Shown: in pieces, positions 1 to 8,133 of the stretch | How the letters are laid out: the number at the start of each line of letters is the position of its first letter | Numbering within the stretch: position 1 is the first letter of the stretch | Source: an uncultured Collinsella sp. | GTDB taxonomy: Bacteria > Actinomycetota > Coriobacteriia > Coriobacteriales > Coriobacteriaceae | Assembly: GCA_902495545.1 (NCBI GenBank) | Contig: CABUXM010000003.1 | Span: forward strand, 6,913-70,912 | DNA: 64,000 nucleotides | Reading direction: 5' to 3' | The notes under the pieces: generated by a model | Seen by the model: only the letters and a program-made list of their open reading frames with translations | The model's database searches: none | Told to the model about the DNA's origin: nothing | Translations under genes and position numbers: made by a program

Positions 1-416
1 TCGACAAGCAGGCCTTCGACGGCACGGGTCTCATCTACGGTATGGGCCACGCCGTCTACACGCTGAGCGACCCGCGCGCCGAGGTGTGCCGCCGTTACGC
101 GCGCACGCTTGCCGCCAAGAAGGACTTGGGCGAAGAGTTCGCACTCATCGAGCGCATCGAGCGCCTGGCCCCGCAAGTGATGCGCGATCACGGCATGACC
201 AAGCCCATCTGCGCCAACATCGACCTGTACACGGGCTTTATCTACAAGATGCTCGGCGTGCCCGAGACGCTCTTTACGCCGCTGTTCGCCGTCGCCCGCA
301 TGGCCGGCTGGTCTGCGCACCGCATGGAAGAGCTCTTCTGCGCGCACCGCATCATCCGTCCCGCGTATCGCCCGGTTATCGAGCCGCTGGAGTACAAGCC
401 GCTCGCCGATCGTTAG
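1..416 (+). CDS. gltA: Citrate synthase, 3' part (5' end outside window)
   Basis: This is the C-terminal part of a citrate synthase, which condenses oxaloacetate and acetyl-CoA. The frame is open from base 3 to the TAG at 414-416 and carries the family hallmarks: a GMGHAVYT segment around the active-site His, the NIDLYTGFIYKMLGVP stretch, and the closing GWSAHRMEE and RPAYRP segments that bind substrate. About 137 residues are visible, roughly a third of the usual length. The Met at 42 is internal, not a start. A strong terminator follows within 25 bases, so this is the last gene of its transcript. Confidence 0.9.
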   Translation, partial: DKQAFDGTGLIYGMGHAVYTLSDPRAEVCRRYARTLAAKKDLGEEFALIERIERLAPQVMRDHGMTKPICANIDLYTGFIYKMLGVPETLFTPLFAVARMAGWSAHRMEELFCAHRIIRPAYRPVIEPLEYKPLADR

Positions 417-440
417 GACGCAGACCGTTATAGAACCCGA

Positions 441-479
441 GCGTGGCCAGGGCATCACCGCCCTCGGCCACGCTTTTTA
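441..479 (+). terminator. Rho-independent terminator after gltA
   Basis: An 8-bp perfect GC-rich stem (gcgtggcc at 441-448 with ggccacgc at 466-473) is followed at once by a T-run. It lies 25 bases after the citrate synthase stop and before the next plus-strand gene. Confidence 0.85.
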
Positions 480-503
480 TGCCAGTAGAAAGGATTGCAG
501 CGA

Positions 504-1346
504 ATGATTGTGTTTTCCGATATGGATGGAACGCTGCTGACGAGTGATAAGCAGATGAGCGACGCCACCTGGGCAATGCTCGACGAACTCGCTCGACGTG
601 GGATTGAGTTTGTGCCCTGCACGGGGCGTCCTCTGTCGGGTATCTTTGAGCCCATCCTCGCCCACCCCGCCGTACACTACGCGGTCTGCGCCAACGGTGC
701 CAGCGTCTGGCAGCTCGACGACGTTGTGCCCACCGATGCCTCGCGTGCCACGCGCATTTTGAGCCGACCGCTCGACCGCGCCATCGCCCACCGCGTCCAT
801 CGCATTGCAGCCGGTCACGATGTGACCTTCGATATCTTCGCGGACGGGCAGTGCTTCCTCCCCCGCTCGCTCTACACGCGCCTGGACGAATTCTGCGGCG
901 GCGACCCCCACATCGCGGCTTCGCTCAAGCGCACACGAACACCGATCGACATGGATATCGACAGCAAGATCGACGAGGTCGAGACACTCGAACGCATCGC
1001 CATGTACTGGCACAACCCGGCCGATCGCGACGCCATCGCGGCGGAGCTCGAAACGCTCGGAGGCATTGAGGTCACGCGTTCGTACGCCATGAATATCGAG
1101 GTCATGGGCGAGGGCGCCACCAAGGGAACGGCATTGGCTTGGCTATGCGGGCATCTGGGCGAGTCTCTCGCCGACGCCTGGGCGTTCGGCGACAACATCA
1201 ACGACATCCCCATGCTGCAGGCAGCGGGCCATGGCATGGCCATGATCAACGCCGAGCCCGAGGATCGCGAGGCCGCCGACGCCATCACCGAGTTCGACAA
1301 CGACCACGACGGTGTCGCCCGCACCATCATGGCCGCCCTCGCCTAG
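504..1346 (+). CDS. Cof-type HAD-superfamily phosphatase (IIB)
   Basis: Predicted soluble sugar-phosphate or cofactor phosphatase of the Cof/YidA group, 280 residues, a normal length. The N-terminus carries HAD motif I (DMDGT, nucleophile Asp6 and acid/base Asp8). The C-terminal third carries motif IV (FGDNINDIPML, Mg-binding). The middle is the C2-type cap. I chose ATG 504 because an AAAGGA ribosome site lies 9 bases upstream; a TTG three codons earlier overlaps that site. Substrate cannot be assigned. It converges on a second HAD gene, with a repeat cluster between them. Confidence 0.85.
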   Translation: MIVFSDMDGTLLTSDKQMSDATWAMLDELARRGIEFVPCTGRPLSGIFEPILAHPAVHYAVCANGASVWQLDDVVPTDASRATRILSRPLDRAIAHRVHRIAAGHDVTFDIFADGQCFLPRSLYTRLDEFCGGDPHIAASLKRTRTPIDMDIDSKIDEVETLERIAMYWHNPADRDAIAAELETLGGIEVTRSYAMNIEVMGEGATKGTALAWLCGHLGESLADAWAFGDNINDIPMLQAAGHGMAMINAEPEDREAADAITEFDNDHDGVARTIMAALA

Positions 1347-1350
1347 TCAT

Positions 1351-1475
1351 TGGGTAGTCATTGGGGACGTTCTTAAATGACTAGTCGTTGGGGACACTCC
1401 TCGCGAGAAAGTTGCAAGGACTGTCCCCCACTGCCGGCAGAAAAGGAACGTCCCTAACTGCCGGATTCCTAACTG
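1351..1475. repeat. GGGACGTTC extragenic repeat, composite copy A
   Basis: Two units of one repeat family lie head to head between convergent genes. The left unit reads TAGTCATTGGGGACGTTCTT and then GACTAGTCGTTGGGGACAC. The right unit, on the opposite strand, pairs CCGGCAG-GGGACGTTCCTT with CCGGCAGT-GGGGACAGTCCTT. The halves can fold on each other (1364-1374 with 1443-1454; 1390-1401 with 1417-1428). Related copies lie at 2442-2491 and 4465-4514. The structure may also terminate the flanking convergent transcripts. Confidence 0.7.
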
Positions 1476-1480
1476 CCGGA

Positions 1481-2275
1481 TTAGGCGAGGCTCTCCAGAA
1501 CACGGCGGAGTTCCTGCTGGACAGCGTGGTCGCGGTTGCGCCCCACCACGCGATCGGCAACGGCCTTGAGCGCGGGACGTGCATTTTCCATCGCGCAGCC
1601 CGTGCCGACAAAGCGAATAATCTCGTAGTCGTTCATCGAGTCGCCAAACGCCATGACCTCGTCGCGTCCAATGCCGTAATGCTCCGCGAGCTGCGCGATA
1701 CCCGAGGCCTTCGACACACCAGGCTGCATGGCATCGATCCACGCGTTGCCCGAAGGCGCAAAAGTAAAGAGCTGACCAAGTTCGCGCTGTAGCACGTACG
1801 CACTGTCCATAACCGCACTGTCGTCGCAAAAGATACTCGCTTTGATAATATTTACGCTGGGGTCGGGCAGCTCCCAAATACGCTCGGCATTGGGAAGGTC
1901 CTTATCGACCTCACGCACGAACTTGCACTCGTCATCGAGCAGGAAGGACTTGGTTCGGTCAAAGAGCGCAAGATGCAGATTGGGAAACGTCCTGACGGCT
2001 TGGGCGAGCCTTCGAATCGCCAGATGGGAATACACCTCACGGTCTACCATCTTACCGTCGGCGTAGACCTGGGCGCCGTTAGCGGCGACAAAGTCCATCT
2101 TGTCGCGAACGGGCGCAAAGAACTCGCACAGGCGATCGTAGCGACGACCTGACGATGCGGCGAAATGCACGCCATGCTCGTGTAGCGCCAGAATCAGTTC
2201 GTAGGTCTCGGGAGGCACCTGGCCGTTTTCGTCAAGCAGTGTGCCGTCCATATCGGATGCAATCAGTTTAAACAT
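1481..2275 (-). CDS. Cof-type HAD-superfamily phosphatase (IIB)
   Basis: 264-residue HAD phosphatase with motif I DMDGTLL (Asp8, Asp10) at the N-terminus and motif IV FGDSMNDYEII near residue 215, plus the C2 cap between them. It resembles YbjI/YidA-type enzymes that dephosphorylate small phosphosugars; substrate unknown. The ATG at 2275 has a good AAGGGAG ribosome site, but that site is inside a long stem-loop (2281-2342), so translation may be structure-controlled. It is only distantly similar to the HAD gene at 504-1346. Confidence 0.85.
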   Translation of the reverse strand: MFKLIASDMDGTLLDENGQVPPETYELILALHEHGVHFAASSGRRYDRLCEFFAPVRDKMDFVAANGAQVYADGKMVDREVYSHLAIRRLAQAVRTFPNLHLALFDRTKSFLLDDECKFVREVDKDLPNAERIWELPDPSVNIIKASIFCDDSAVMDSAYVLQRELGQLFTFAPSGNAWIDAMQPGVSKASGIAQLAEHYGIGRDEVMAFGDSMNDYEIIRFVGTGCAMENARPALKAVADRVVGRNRDHAVQQELRRVLESLA

Positions 2276-2280
2276 AGAAA

Positions 2281-2342
2281 AGCTCCCTTCGGGCTTGTTG
2301 GAATCGAACGCGTATCCGATTCCAACGTACCCAAAGGGAGCT
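2281..2342 (-). promoter_or_regulatory. Stem-loop sequestering the ribosome site of the HAD gene
   Basis: In the minus-strand leader, AGCTCCCTT (2334-2342) pairs with AAGGGAGCT (2281-2289), which includes the Shine-Dalgarno of the gene starting at 2275. Inside it a perfect 10-bp stem (2297-2306 with 2317-2326) extends the helix. The 3' arm is followed by TTTTCT, so it also looks like an intrinsic terminator for the upstream ade transcript. Confidence 0.6.
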
Positions 2343-2441
2343 CAAATAAGACTCCGCGGACGTAAACGTTACAAGGACCTGGCAAATAGCTCACACATGC
2401 CAGAGGTCCTACGGTCGCGGCGTTAGGCAGCCCGCCAAAGA

Positions 2442-2491
2442 GTGTCCCCGATGACTAGTCGTTTATAAGAACGTCCCCGATGACTAGTCGG
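2442..2491 (-). repeat. GGGACGTTC extragenic repeat, copy B
   Basis: A tandem pair reading (minus strand) GACTAGTCATCGGGGACGTTC and then GACTAGTCATCGGGGACAC. The same two-part architecture, in opposite orientation, is at 1351-1395. The first half overlaps the 3' end of ade: the ade stop codon TAG (2484-2486) lies inside the repeat's ACTAGT core. Confidence 0.7.
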
Positions 2492-4304
2492 CGTAGGTGA
2501 AGGTTGTGACGTCGAACATGCCCTCGGGACGGATGCGGAGCGTCGGGATGACCGGCAGGGGCAGGAAGATGATGCCCATGATGGGGTCGAGCGGCGGTTC
2601 AATACCCATGGCGCGCGCCTTGACCATAAAGTCGTCGTGCTGCGCGGCAACGTCCTCGGCCGTACCCTCGCTCATAAGGCCACCGAGCGCCAGCGGAATG
2701 CGCGCCACGACCTCGCCGTTGCGCACCAGCACGTGGCCGCCCTGGCCCACGGCCTCAACGGCAGCCATCATATCCGCCGCATTGTCGCCCACCACGCACA
2801 CGTTGTGCGAGTCGTGGCCGATCGTGGAGGCAATGGCACCACCGGTGATGGTGAAACCGCGCACCCAGCCGCGACCGATATGCTTGCCGATCAGGCCCAG
2901 GCCAGCGGGGCCGTCGCCGTCAGCGCCCTCGGCCTGCAGCGACACGCCGCGGCCGTGGCGCTCGATCAGCATAATGCGGCGCAAGTCCTCGTCAGTCTCA
3001 GGACGAACCATACCCGTGATGGCCTTACCCGGCACCACGTCAATCACAGCCTCGCCCGGCTTAAAGGCATAGTCGAACACGTCGAGCGATAGCTTCGGAA
3101 GTTTAACGGAAGCACGCAGCTCATCGGCAAGGGCCGCAACCTCGGCCATCTCGGGTGCAATCTCGCCCACAAAGGTGCCGTCCTGCGCTACCAGGGCACC
3201 GGCGGCATATACGCGATGCGGAGCCGTGGCAAACGTCAGGTCGTTGAGTACCAGCAGGTCGGCACGCTTGCCCGGGGCGATGGCGCCACGCAGTTCGTGC
3301 GGGTCGCGGCAACCGTGGTCCAGGCCAAACGCCTCGGCCGTGGAGAGGGACGCCATGGAGATAGCGACCACGGGGTCGATACCGGCCTCAATCGCCACGC
3401 GGCAGGCATTGTCGATCATGCCGGTCGCAAGCGCATCGGAAGGGACGCGGTCGTCAGTCGCAAAGCAGCAGCGGCGGGCGCGCGCGGGATTCTCCAGCAG
3501 CATCGGGGACAAATTGGCCAGGTCGTGGCTGCACGTGCCCTCACGCAGCATCACATACATGCCGCGGGATAGCTTGTCGAGCGCCTCCTCGGGAATCGTC
3601 GACTCGTGGTCGGCGATAATGCCCGCTGCGGCATAGGCGTTGAGGTCCTTACCGGCAACGAGCGGCGCATGGCCGTCGACCTGCTTGGACGGCGTCTGGT
3701 TGGCAGCATCGATGCGAGCACAGGTCTCGGAGTCGGCCATAAAGACGCCCGGCAGGTTCATCATTTCGCCCAGACCAAAGACATCGCCTGGATGCTCGGC
3801 AAAAAACGCCTGCATATCGGCAGCCGAAATAACGGCACCGGCCTGCTCGTCGAGCAGCGCGGGCACGCACGAAGGCATCATGTACTTGATGGAGATGGGT
3901 GCGCGGCGGCCGTCCTCAATCATAAAGCGCAAGCCGTCGAGACCGGCGACATTGGCAATCTCGTGGCTGTCGGCAATGGCGGTGGTGGTACCGCGCGTCG
4001 CCGCCATGCGCGCATACTCGGCGGGGCGAATGTTCGAGGACTCGATATGCAGATGCCCGTCAATAAAACCGGGAGCGAGATAGCGCCCTTGGCAGTCGAT
4101 AACCTCGGCAGCCTCGTAGGTACCGGCGGCATCGTCGCGACCGTCGTAGAGAACACCGACGATCACACCGTCCTTGACGGCAACGCTACCGGGCGCCACA
4201 CGCTGGCCATACACGTCGACAATCTGCGCATTGGCAAACAGCGTGTCGACGGGCACGCGCCCCTCGGCAGCATCGATCACAGACCTCATGACCTCAACGG
4301 ACAT
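2484..4304 (-). CDS. ade: Adenine deaminase
   Basis: Adenine deaminase (adenine to hypoxanthine plus ammonia), a binuclear-metal amidohydrolase of purine salvage, 606 residues, normal for the family. Metal-binding HLHIESS lies at residues 84-90, followed by the family-specific ADSHEIANVAG segment. The C-terminal half contains the conserved GHDSHN stretch. I start at ATG 4304, with AAGGAG 6-7 bases upstream; the open frame extends 84 codons further but that part does not look like the family. It supplies hypoxanthine, so it could feed the purine-degrading enzymes encoded 20-40 kb away, although it is not adjacent to them. Confidence 0.93.
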   Translation of the reverse strand: MSVEVMRSVIDAAEGRVPVDTLFANAQIVDVYGQRVAPGSVAVKDGVIVGVLYDGRDDAAGTYEAAEVIDCQGRYLAPGFIDGHLHIESSNIRPAEYARMAATRGTTTAIADSHEIANVAGLDGLRFMIEDGRRAPISIKYMMPSCVPALLDEQAGAVISAADMQAFFAEHPGDVFGLGEMMNLPGVFMADSETCARIDAANQTPSKQVDGHAPLVAGKDLNAYAAAGIIADHESTIPEEALDKLSRGMYVMLREGTCSHDLANLSPMLLENPARARRCCFATDDRVPSDALATGMIDNACRVAIEAGIDPVVAISMASLSTAEAFGLDHGCRDPHELRGAIAPGKRADLLVLNDLTFATAPHRVYAAGALVAQDGTFVGEIAPEMAEVAALADELRASVKLPKLSLDVFDYAFKPGEAVIDVVPGKAITGMVRPETDEDLRRIMLIERHGRGVSLQAEGADGDGPAGLGLIGKHIGRGWVRGFTITGGAIASTIGHDSHNVCVVGDNAADMMAAVEAVGQGGHVLVRNGEVVARIPLALGGLMSEGTAEDVAAQHDDFMVKARAMGIEPPLDPIMGIIFLPLPVIPTLRIRPEGMFDVTTFTYAD

Positions 4305-4324
4305 ACATACTCCTTTAACCGTAG

Positions 4325-4360
4325 AAAAAAGCTGCGGAGCGGACGAGCCTTCACCGCAGC
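4325..4360 (-). terminator. Intrinsic terminator/attenuator between tyrS and ade
   Basis: GCTGCGG (4354-4360) pairs with CCGCAGC (4331-4337) and is followed on the minus strand by six T. It lies only about 10 bases before the ade ribosome site, so it may end tyrS transcripts or act as an attenuator in the ade leader. No purine riboswitch core was recognised upstream. Confidence 0.75.
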
Positions 4361-4464
4361 AAGCCAACAGCCATTGTATGCCCAAACGATGGGTCAACAA
4401 TACGCCTCTCCGTTTAACGGCGCACGCCGCATGGCGCAATGGGGGCAGGTTTCTTTGCACCAAT

Positions 4465-4514
4465 GACAAGGAGTGTCCCAAAGTGCCGGCACAAAAGGAA
4501 CGTCCCAAAGTGCC
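4465..4514 (-). repeat. GGGACGTTC extragenic repeat, copy C
   Basis: Minus strand reads GGCACTTTGGGACGTTCCTT and then GGCACTTTGGGACACTCCTTG. It has the same order (GGGACGTTC half, then GGGACACTCC half) as copies A and B, but the 8-base prefix is GGCACTTT instead of GACTAGTCATC. Part of the 400-base gene-free stretch 4305-4704. Confidence 0.65.
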
Positions 4515-4565
4515 AACCACGGTAGCGCCGATATTAAAACGCCGATGTTTTGGCAACGACAGCGA

Positions 4566-4664
4566 GCGGGCCGCATTTGAGACAAGGTGACGTGAAACGA
4601 AAGGGCGCTGACCTTCTGGTCGCGCCCTTGAAGTTGAACGTCAGATTGTCCAAATGCGGCCCGC
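4566..4664. other. Nested inverted repeats downstream of tyrS
   Basis: A perfect 13-bp inverted repeat (4566-4578 with 4652-4664) encloses a second hairpin with an 8-bp stem extended by GACC/GGTC (4601-4608 with 4622-4629). On the minus strand the inner hairpin is followed by TCGTTT, so it may contribute to tyrS termination, but the U-tract is poor. Confidence 0.5.
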
Positions 4665-4677
4665 GCAGCGTCGAGTC

Positions 4678-4705
4678 GTTACGCGGTTTGGTAAAACCGC
4701 GTAAC
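4678..4705 (-). other. Hairpin at the tyrS stop codon
   Basis: An 11-12 bp AT/GC-mixed palindrome (gttacgcggttt pairing with aaaccgcgtaac) touches the tyrS stop codon. It has no U-tract, so it is more likely a 3'-end stabilising hairpin than a terminator. Confidence 0.45.
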
Positions 4706-5916
4706 TAAACCAACTTAAAGCCCTTGCGCTTGCCTACGGAGAGGGTGTCGCCCAGCTTGAGGGCGCTGGGATCGATGTTGTAGCTCTTGGGAGCCACGGC
4801 CTTGCCGTTGATCTTGACGCCGCCGCCGTCGATGTCGCGGCGGGCCTGACCGGCGCTGGCCGAAAGGCCCAGGTCCTTGAGCAGGCCGGCGAGGTAGATC
4901 TGGCCCTCGTCGTTGACGGTCAGCTCAACATGCTTCTCGGGGAAGTCGGCGAGCTGGCCCTCCTTGAACACGCGGTCGAACTCGGCCTGGGCCTCGTCGC
5001 CGGCACCGGCGCCGTGGTAGGTGTCGCACAGGTCGCGGCCCAGAGCGCGCTTGAGCTCATAGGGATCGGCAGAGCCGTCGGCCAGAGCAGCATCGATCTT
5101 GTCGACCTCGGCCGGGGTGAGCGAGCTCGCCAGGCGGTAGTACTTGCCGATCATCTCATCGGGGATGGACATGGTCTTGCCGAACATATCCTTGGGCGCG
5201 TCGGTCAGGCCGATGTAGTTGCCATAGGACTTGGACATCTTACGAACGCCATCGGTGCCCTCGAGCAGCGGCATGGTGAGCGCGATCTGGGGCTCCATAC
5301 CCATCTTCTCCATGAGCTCGCGACCAGCGAGCAGGTTGAAGAGCTGGTCGGTGCCGCCCATCTCGACGTCGGCCTTGATCTGAACGGAGTCGAAGGCCTG
5401 CATCACGGGGTACAGGAACTCATGCAGGGCGATCGGCGTCTGAGACTGGTAGCGCTTGGTAAAGTCGTCGCGCTCAAGGATGCGGGCGACGGTGAACTTG
5501 GAGCACACCTGCAGCAGGCCGGCCAGGTCCATCGAAAGGATCCAGTCGCCGTTGTGCACGATGGTGGTCTTCTCGGGATCCAGGATCTTCATGGCCTGGC
5601 TCACGTAGGTCTCGGCGTTGGCCTCGATCTGCTCCTGCGAAAGCTGCGGACGGGTGGAGTTCTTGCCCGAGGGATCGCCGATCAGCGCGGTACCGTTGCC
5701 GATGATGAGGGTGACGTTGTGGCCCAGGTCCTGGAACTGACGCATCTTGCGCAGCGGCACGGCATGGCCCAGGTGCAGGTCGGGGCTGGTGGGATCGACG
5801 CCGAGCTTGATGTTGAGGGGCTCGCCCTTCTCAAGCTTCTTGCGAAGGTCGGCCTCGGGGACGATCTGCGCTGCGCCCGAGGTGATGATACGCATTTGCT
5901 CGTCGACAGACAGCAT
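4705..5916 (-). CDS. tyrS: Tyrosyl-tRNA synthetase
   Basis: Class Ic aminoacyl-tRNA synthetase that charges tRNA-Tyr, cytoplasmic, 403 residues, normal length. The HIGH motif appears as HLGH at residues 48-51, the class signature VRKMSKSYGN (KMSKS) lies near residue 230, and an S4 RNA-binding domain closes the protein (GLSASAGQARRDIDGGGVKING). I start at ATG 5916, preceded by an ideal AAGGAGG 7 bases upstream; the 32 extra codons of the open frame lack family similarity. The HLGH/KMSKS combination suggests the TyrZ-like branch. Confidence 0.95.
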   Translation of the reverse strand: MLSVDEQMRIITSGAAQIVPEADLRKKLEKGEPLNIKLGVDPTSPDLHLGHAVPLRKMRQFQDLGHNVTLIIGNGTALIGDPSGKNSTRPQLSQEQIEANAETYVSQAMKILDPEKTTIVHNGDWILSMDLAGLLQVCSKFTVARILERDDFTKRYQSQTPIALHEFLYPVMQAFDSVQIKADVEMGGTDQLFNLLAGRELMEKMGMEPQIALTMPLLEGTDGVRKMSKSYGNYIGLTDAPKDMFGKTMSIPDEMIGKYYRLASSLTPAEVDKIDAALADGSADPYELKRALGRDLCDTYHGAGAGDEAQAEFDRVFKEGQLADFPEKHVELTVNDEGQIYLAGLLKDLGLSASAGQARRDIDGGGVKINGKAVAPKSYNIDPSALKLGDTLSVGKRKGFKLV

Positions 5917-6012
5917 TGGGTATCCTCCTTTTGCTATAGCACCCTCGCCGAAAACGGCGGTGCTGGAAGTCCATAAACTCTCATATGATAACAAACTGAC
6001 GCGACGCGGCAC

Positions 6013-7971
6013 CTACGACAGGAAAATCCTCGTCCTGCCGCACGCGTCAACGGCGACCGGCAGACGCGTACCGTCACGTTCAACTAAATAGCGCGTTTGC
6101 TGACGGCGCGAGCAGTCACGACAATGGACCTGCCCCGTCGAATCGGTGGCGCAGACGCCCTCGGCGGTCAGCAGGCAGTGCTCGCACACCATGAGCTCGG
6201 TGCGATTGGCATCGACGGGACCCAGAACACCGGGTTCAGCAGCCAGTTCGGCAATACGTTCCGCATCATTGCCGAGCAACTCGGCCGGCAAGTACACCCG
6301 CCCCGCACCGAGTCCGCGCAGCCAGGCAAGCGTGGCCCGATTCGCGCAGAACACCGGCGCCGCCACGTCAAACGTCACGCCCAGCTCGCGAGCGATCACC
6401 ACCTGTCCCAGGTTGCGGCAGACGACGCGCCCGGCACGCTGCATCAGTGAGCGGGTCCGGTCAACGTCACCCGTGCGGCACGCCTCGTCAAGCACCACAA
6501 CGGCGTCGGACAAATCGAGTTCTCCGCGCGGGTCGGCATCCATCAGCTGCCAAGCAAAAACCATGCGAGCGGGAACCGCGCACTCCACCGACTCCGTCGA
6601 CGCACCGCCATCCACCGCAACGTCCTCAAAGGGCAGCACCTCAACGGCACGTGCAACGGGCGCAATCGCATCTGCCTCGGCCCGCATGCGCTCCAACACC
6701 GTTGCCGTTTGCCCCAGCACGCCGGCGCTGCGAATCAGGTACACCTCGCAGCCCGCGTCCACCTTACGCTTGCAATGCACGACGACGCGCTTCCCCGCTG
6801 CGGCATCCACCGGGCAGGGCACCTGCGGCCAGCGCTTGGGCACATCGGGACGCGCGTCGACACCCGGATAGAACCGAATCTCGAGCGTGTCACCCGCCGC
6901 CACGGCGGCGTCGAGCTCAATGGCCACCTCTTCGTGGCCCACAGTGACCAAGCGCCCCACGCGCACGCCCTGGTTAATCGCACGCTCAAAGCTCATCAGC
7001 TCGGCACCCGAACGCCCTCGCAGGTACGCATCGGTGAACCCACGGTTAAACGACCTTCCCAGCTCGCGCTCAAGCCCTTCCACGGCACCGGGGTCCCACG
7101 CGCCGTCGCACAGCATATCGAGTGCCCGGCGCCACACCCGCACCACGTTGAATACATAGTCGGGGTTCTTCATGCGCCCCTCGATCTTGAGCGACGCCAC
7201 GCCGGCATCTACAAGCTCGGGCAGATGCGCAATACCCAGATAATCGCGCGGACACAGCAGGCGATCTCCCTCGACGGCGACAACGCTCTGCCCCGCCTCG
7301 TCCACCAGGTCGTACGCCAGACGGCACGGCTGCGTGCAGTCGCCGCGCATCGCCGAGCGCCCACGCCGCAGGGCCGAGAACTCGCACGCCCCCGAATATC
7401 CGATGCAAATCGCACCGTGGCAGAATACCTCGATGGGCACGCCCGTGGCACATAGCGCCGCAATCTCGTCGACCGTCAACTCGCGTGCCGTCGTCACGCG
7501 CTCGACCCCCAGCTCATCGGCGGCAAGCCGCACGGCACCCTCACTATGAACGCCCGCCTGCGTGGACAGGTGAATCTCGACCCCGGGAATCGCCGTACGC
7601 AGTACACAAGCCAGCCCGGCATCGGCGACAATCAGAGCATCGGCGCCCAGCTCCAGTGCATGAGCCCCCAACGCCACCGCGTCGGACAACTCATCGTCAA
7701 ACACGAACACGTTGAGCGTCACGTACACACGCACGCCATGGGCATGCGCCACGGCGCAGCCGCACGCAAACTCGTCATCCGTAAAGCCATGGGCGCTTAC
7801 ACGGGCGTTAAAGCCGCCCAACCCCGCATAGATGGCATCGGCACCCGCGGCGATGGCCGCAAGCATCTGGTCGAGTCCGCCCGCCGGCGCCAGCAGCTCG
7901 GGCAGCGCCGCACCGACAGCATCCAATCCAGTCTCGTGTTGTCCGCTCGGCCCCATCGCCCGAATCGCCAT
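6013..7971 (-). CDS. U32 peptidase-family protein (RlhA/TrhP-like)
   Basis: 652-residue member of the U32 'peptidase' family, whose characterised relatives are mostly RNA hydroxylation proteins (RlhA on 23S rRNA, TrhP on tRNA) rather than proteases. The family core is clear: ELLAPAGG at residues 26-32, YAGLGGFNAR, and the signature around residues 183-218 with CHGAICIGYSG and CTQPCR. The C-terminal tail has CEHC and CRDC pairs that look metal-binding. ATG 7971 is preceded by AAGGAG 7 bases away; an upstream TTG/ATG option at 7998 lacks this. A paralogue lies at 49212-51707. It may be co-transcribed with tyrS, 96 bases downstream. Confidence 0.85.
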   Translation of the reverse strand: MAIRAMGPSGQHETGLDAVGAALPELLAPAGGLDQMLAAIAAGADAIYAGLGGFNARVSAHGFTDDEFACGCAVAHAHGVRVYVTLNVFVFDDELSDAVALGAHALELGADALIVADAGLACVLRTAIPGVEIHLSTQAGVHSEGAVRLAADELGVERVTTARELTVDEIAALCATGVPIEVFCHGAICIGYSGACEFSALRRGRSAMRGDCTQPCRLAYDLVDEAGQSVVAVEGDRLLCPRDYLGIAHLPELVDAGVASLKIEGRMKNPDYVFNVVRVWRRALDMLCDGAWDPGAVEGLERELGRSFNRGFTDAYLRGRSGAELMSFERAINQGVRVGRLVTVGHEEVAIELDAAVAAGDTLEIRFYPGVDARPDVPKRWPQVPCPVDAAAGKRVVVHCKRKVDAGCEVYLIRSAGVLGQTATVLERMRAEADAIAPVARAVEVLPFEDVAVDGGASTESVECAVPARMVFAWQLMDADPRGELDLSDAVVVLDEACRTGDVDRTRSLMQRAGRVVCRNLGQVVIARELGVTFDVAAPVFCANRATLAWLRGLGAGRVYLPAELLGNDAERIAELAAEPGVLGPVDANRTELMVCEHCLLTAEGVCATDSTGQVHCRDCSRRQQTRYLVERDGTRLPVAVDACGRTRIFLS

Positions 7972-8133
7972 CGACAAACTCCTTACCAAGGTATGCATTC
8001 ACTCTGAAAAATGCCGTCTTCCAGCATACACGAGGCCTCGCGCGCCCCGTTTGGTTTATCGTGTAATAACTTATGTCCATCCTGCCCCGACGGCACATCC
8101 ACCGTCCGGCACGACATACCTGGAGGTCAATAT

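Noticed and set aside
2484..4556. Extending adenine deaminase to an upstream start at 4556
   Set aside because: The additional 84 residues have no family similarity, overlap a terminator and a repeat copy, and ATG 4304 has a good ribosome site.
4361..4704. A purine riboswitch upstream of ade
   Set aside because: No conserved purine aptamer core or three-way-junction pattern was found; only a terminator, a repeat and hairpins.
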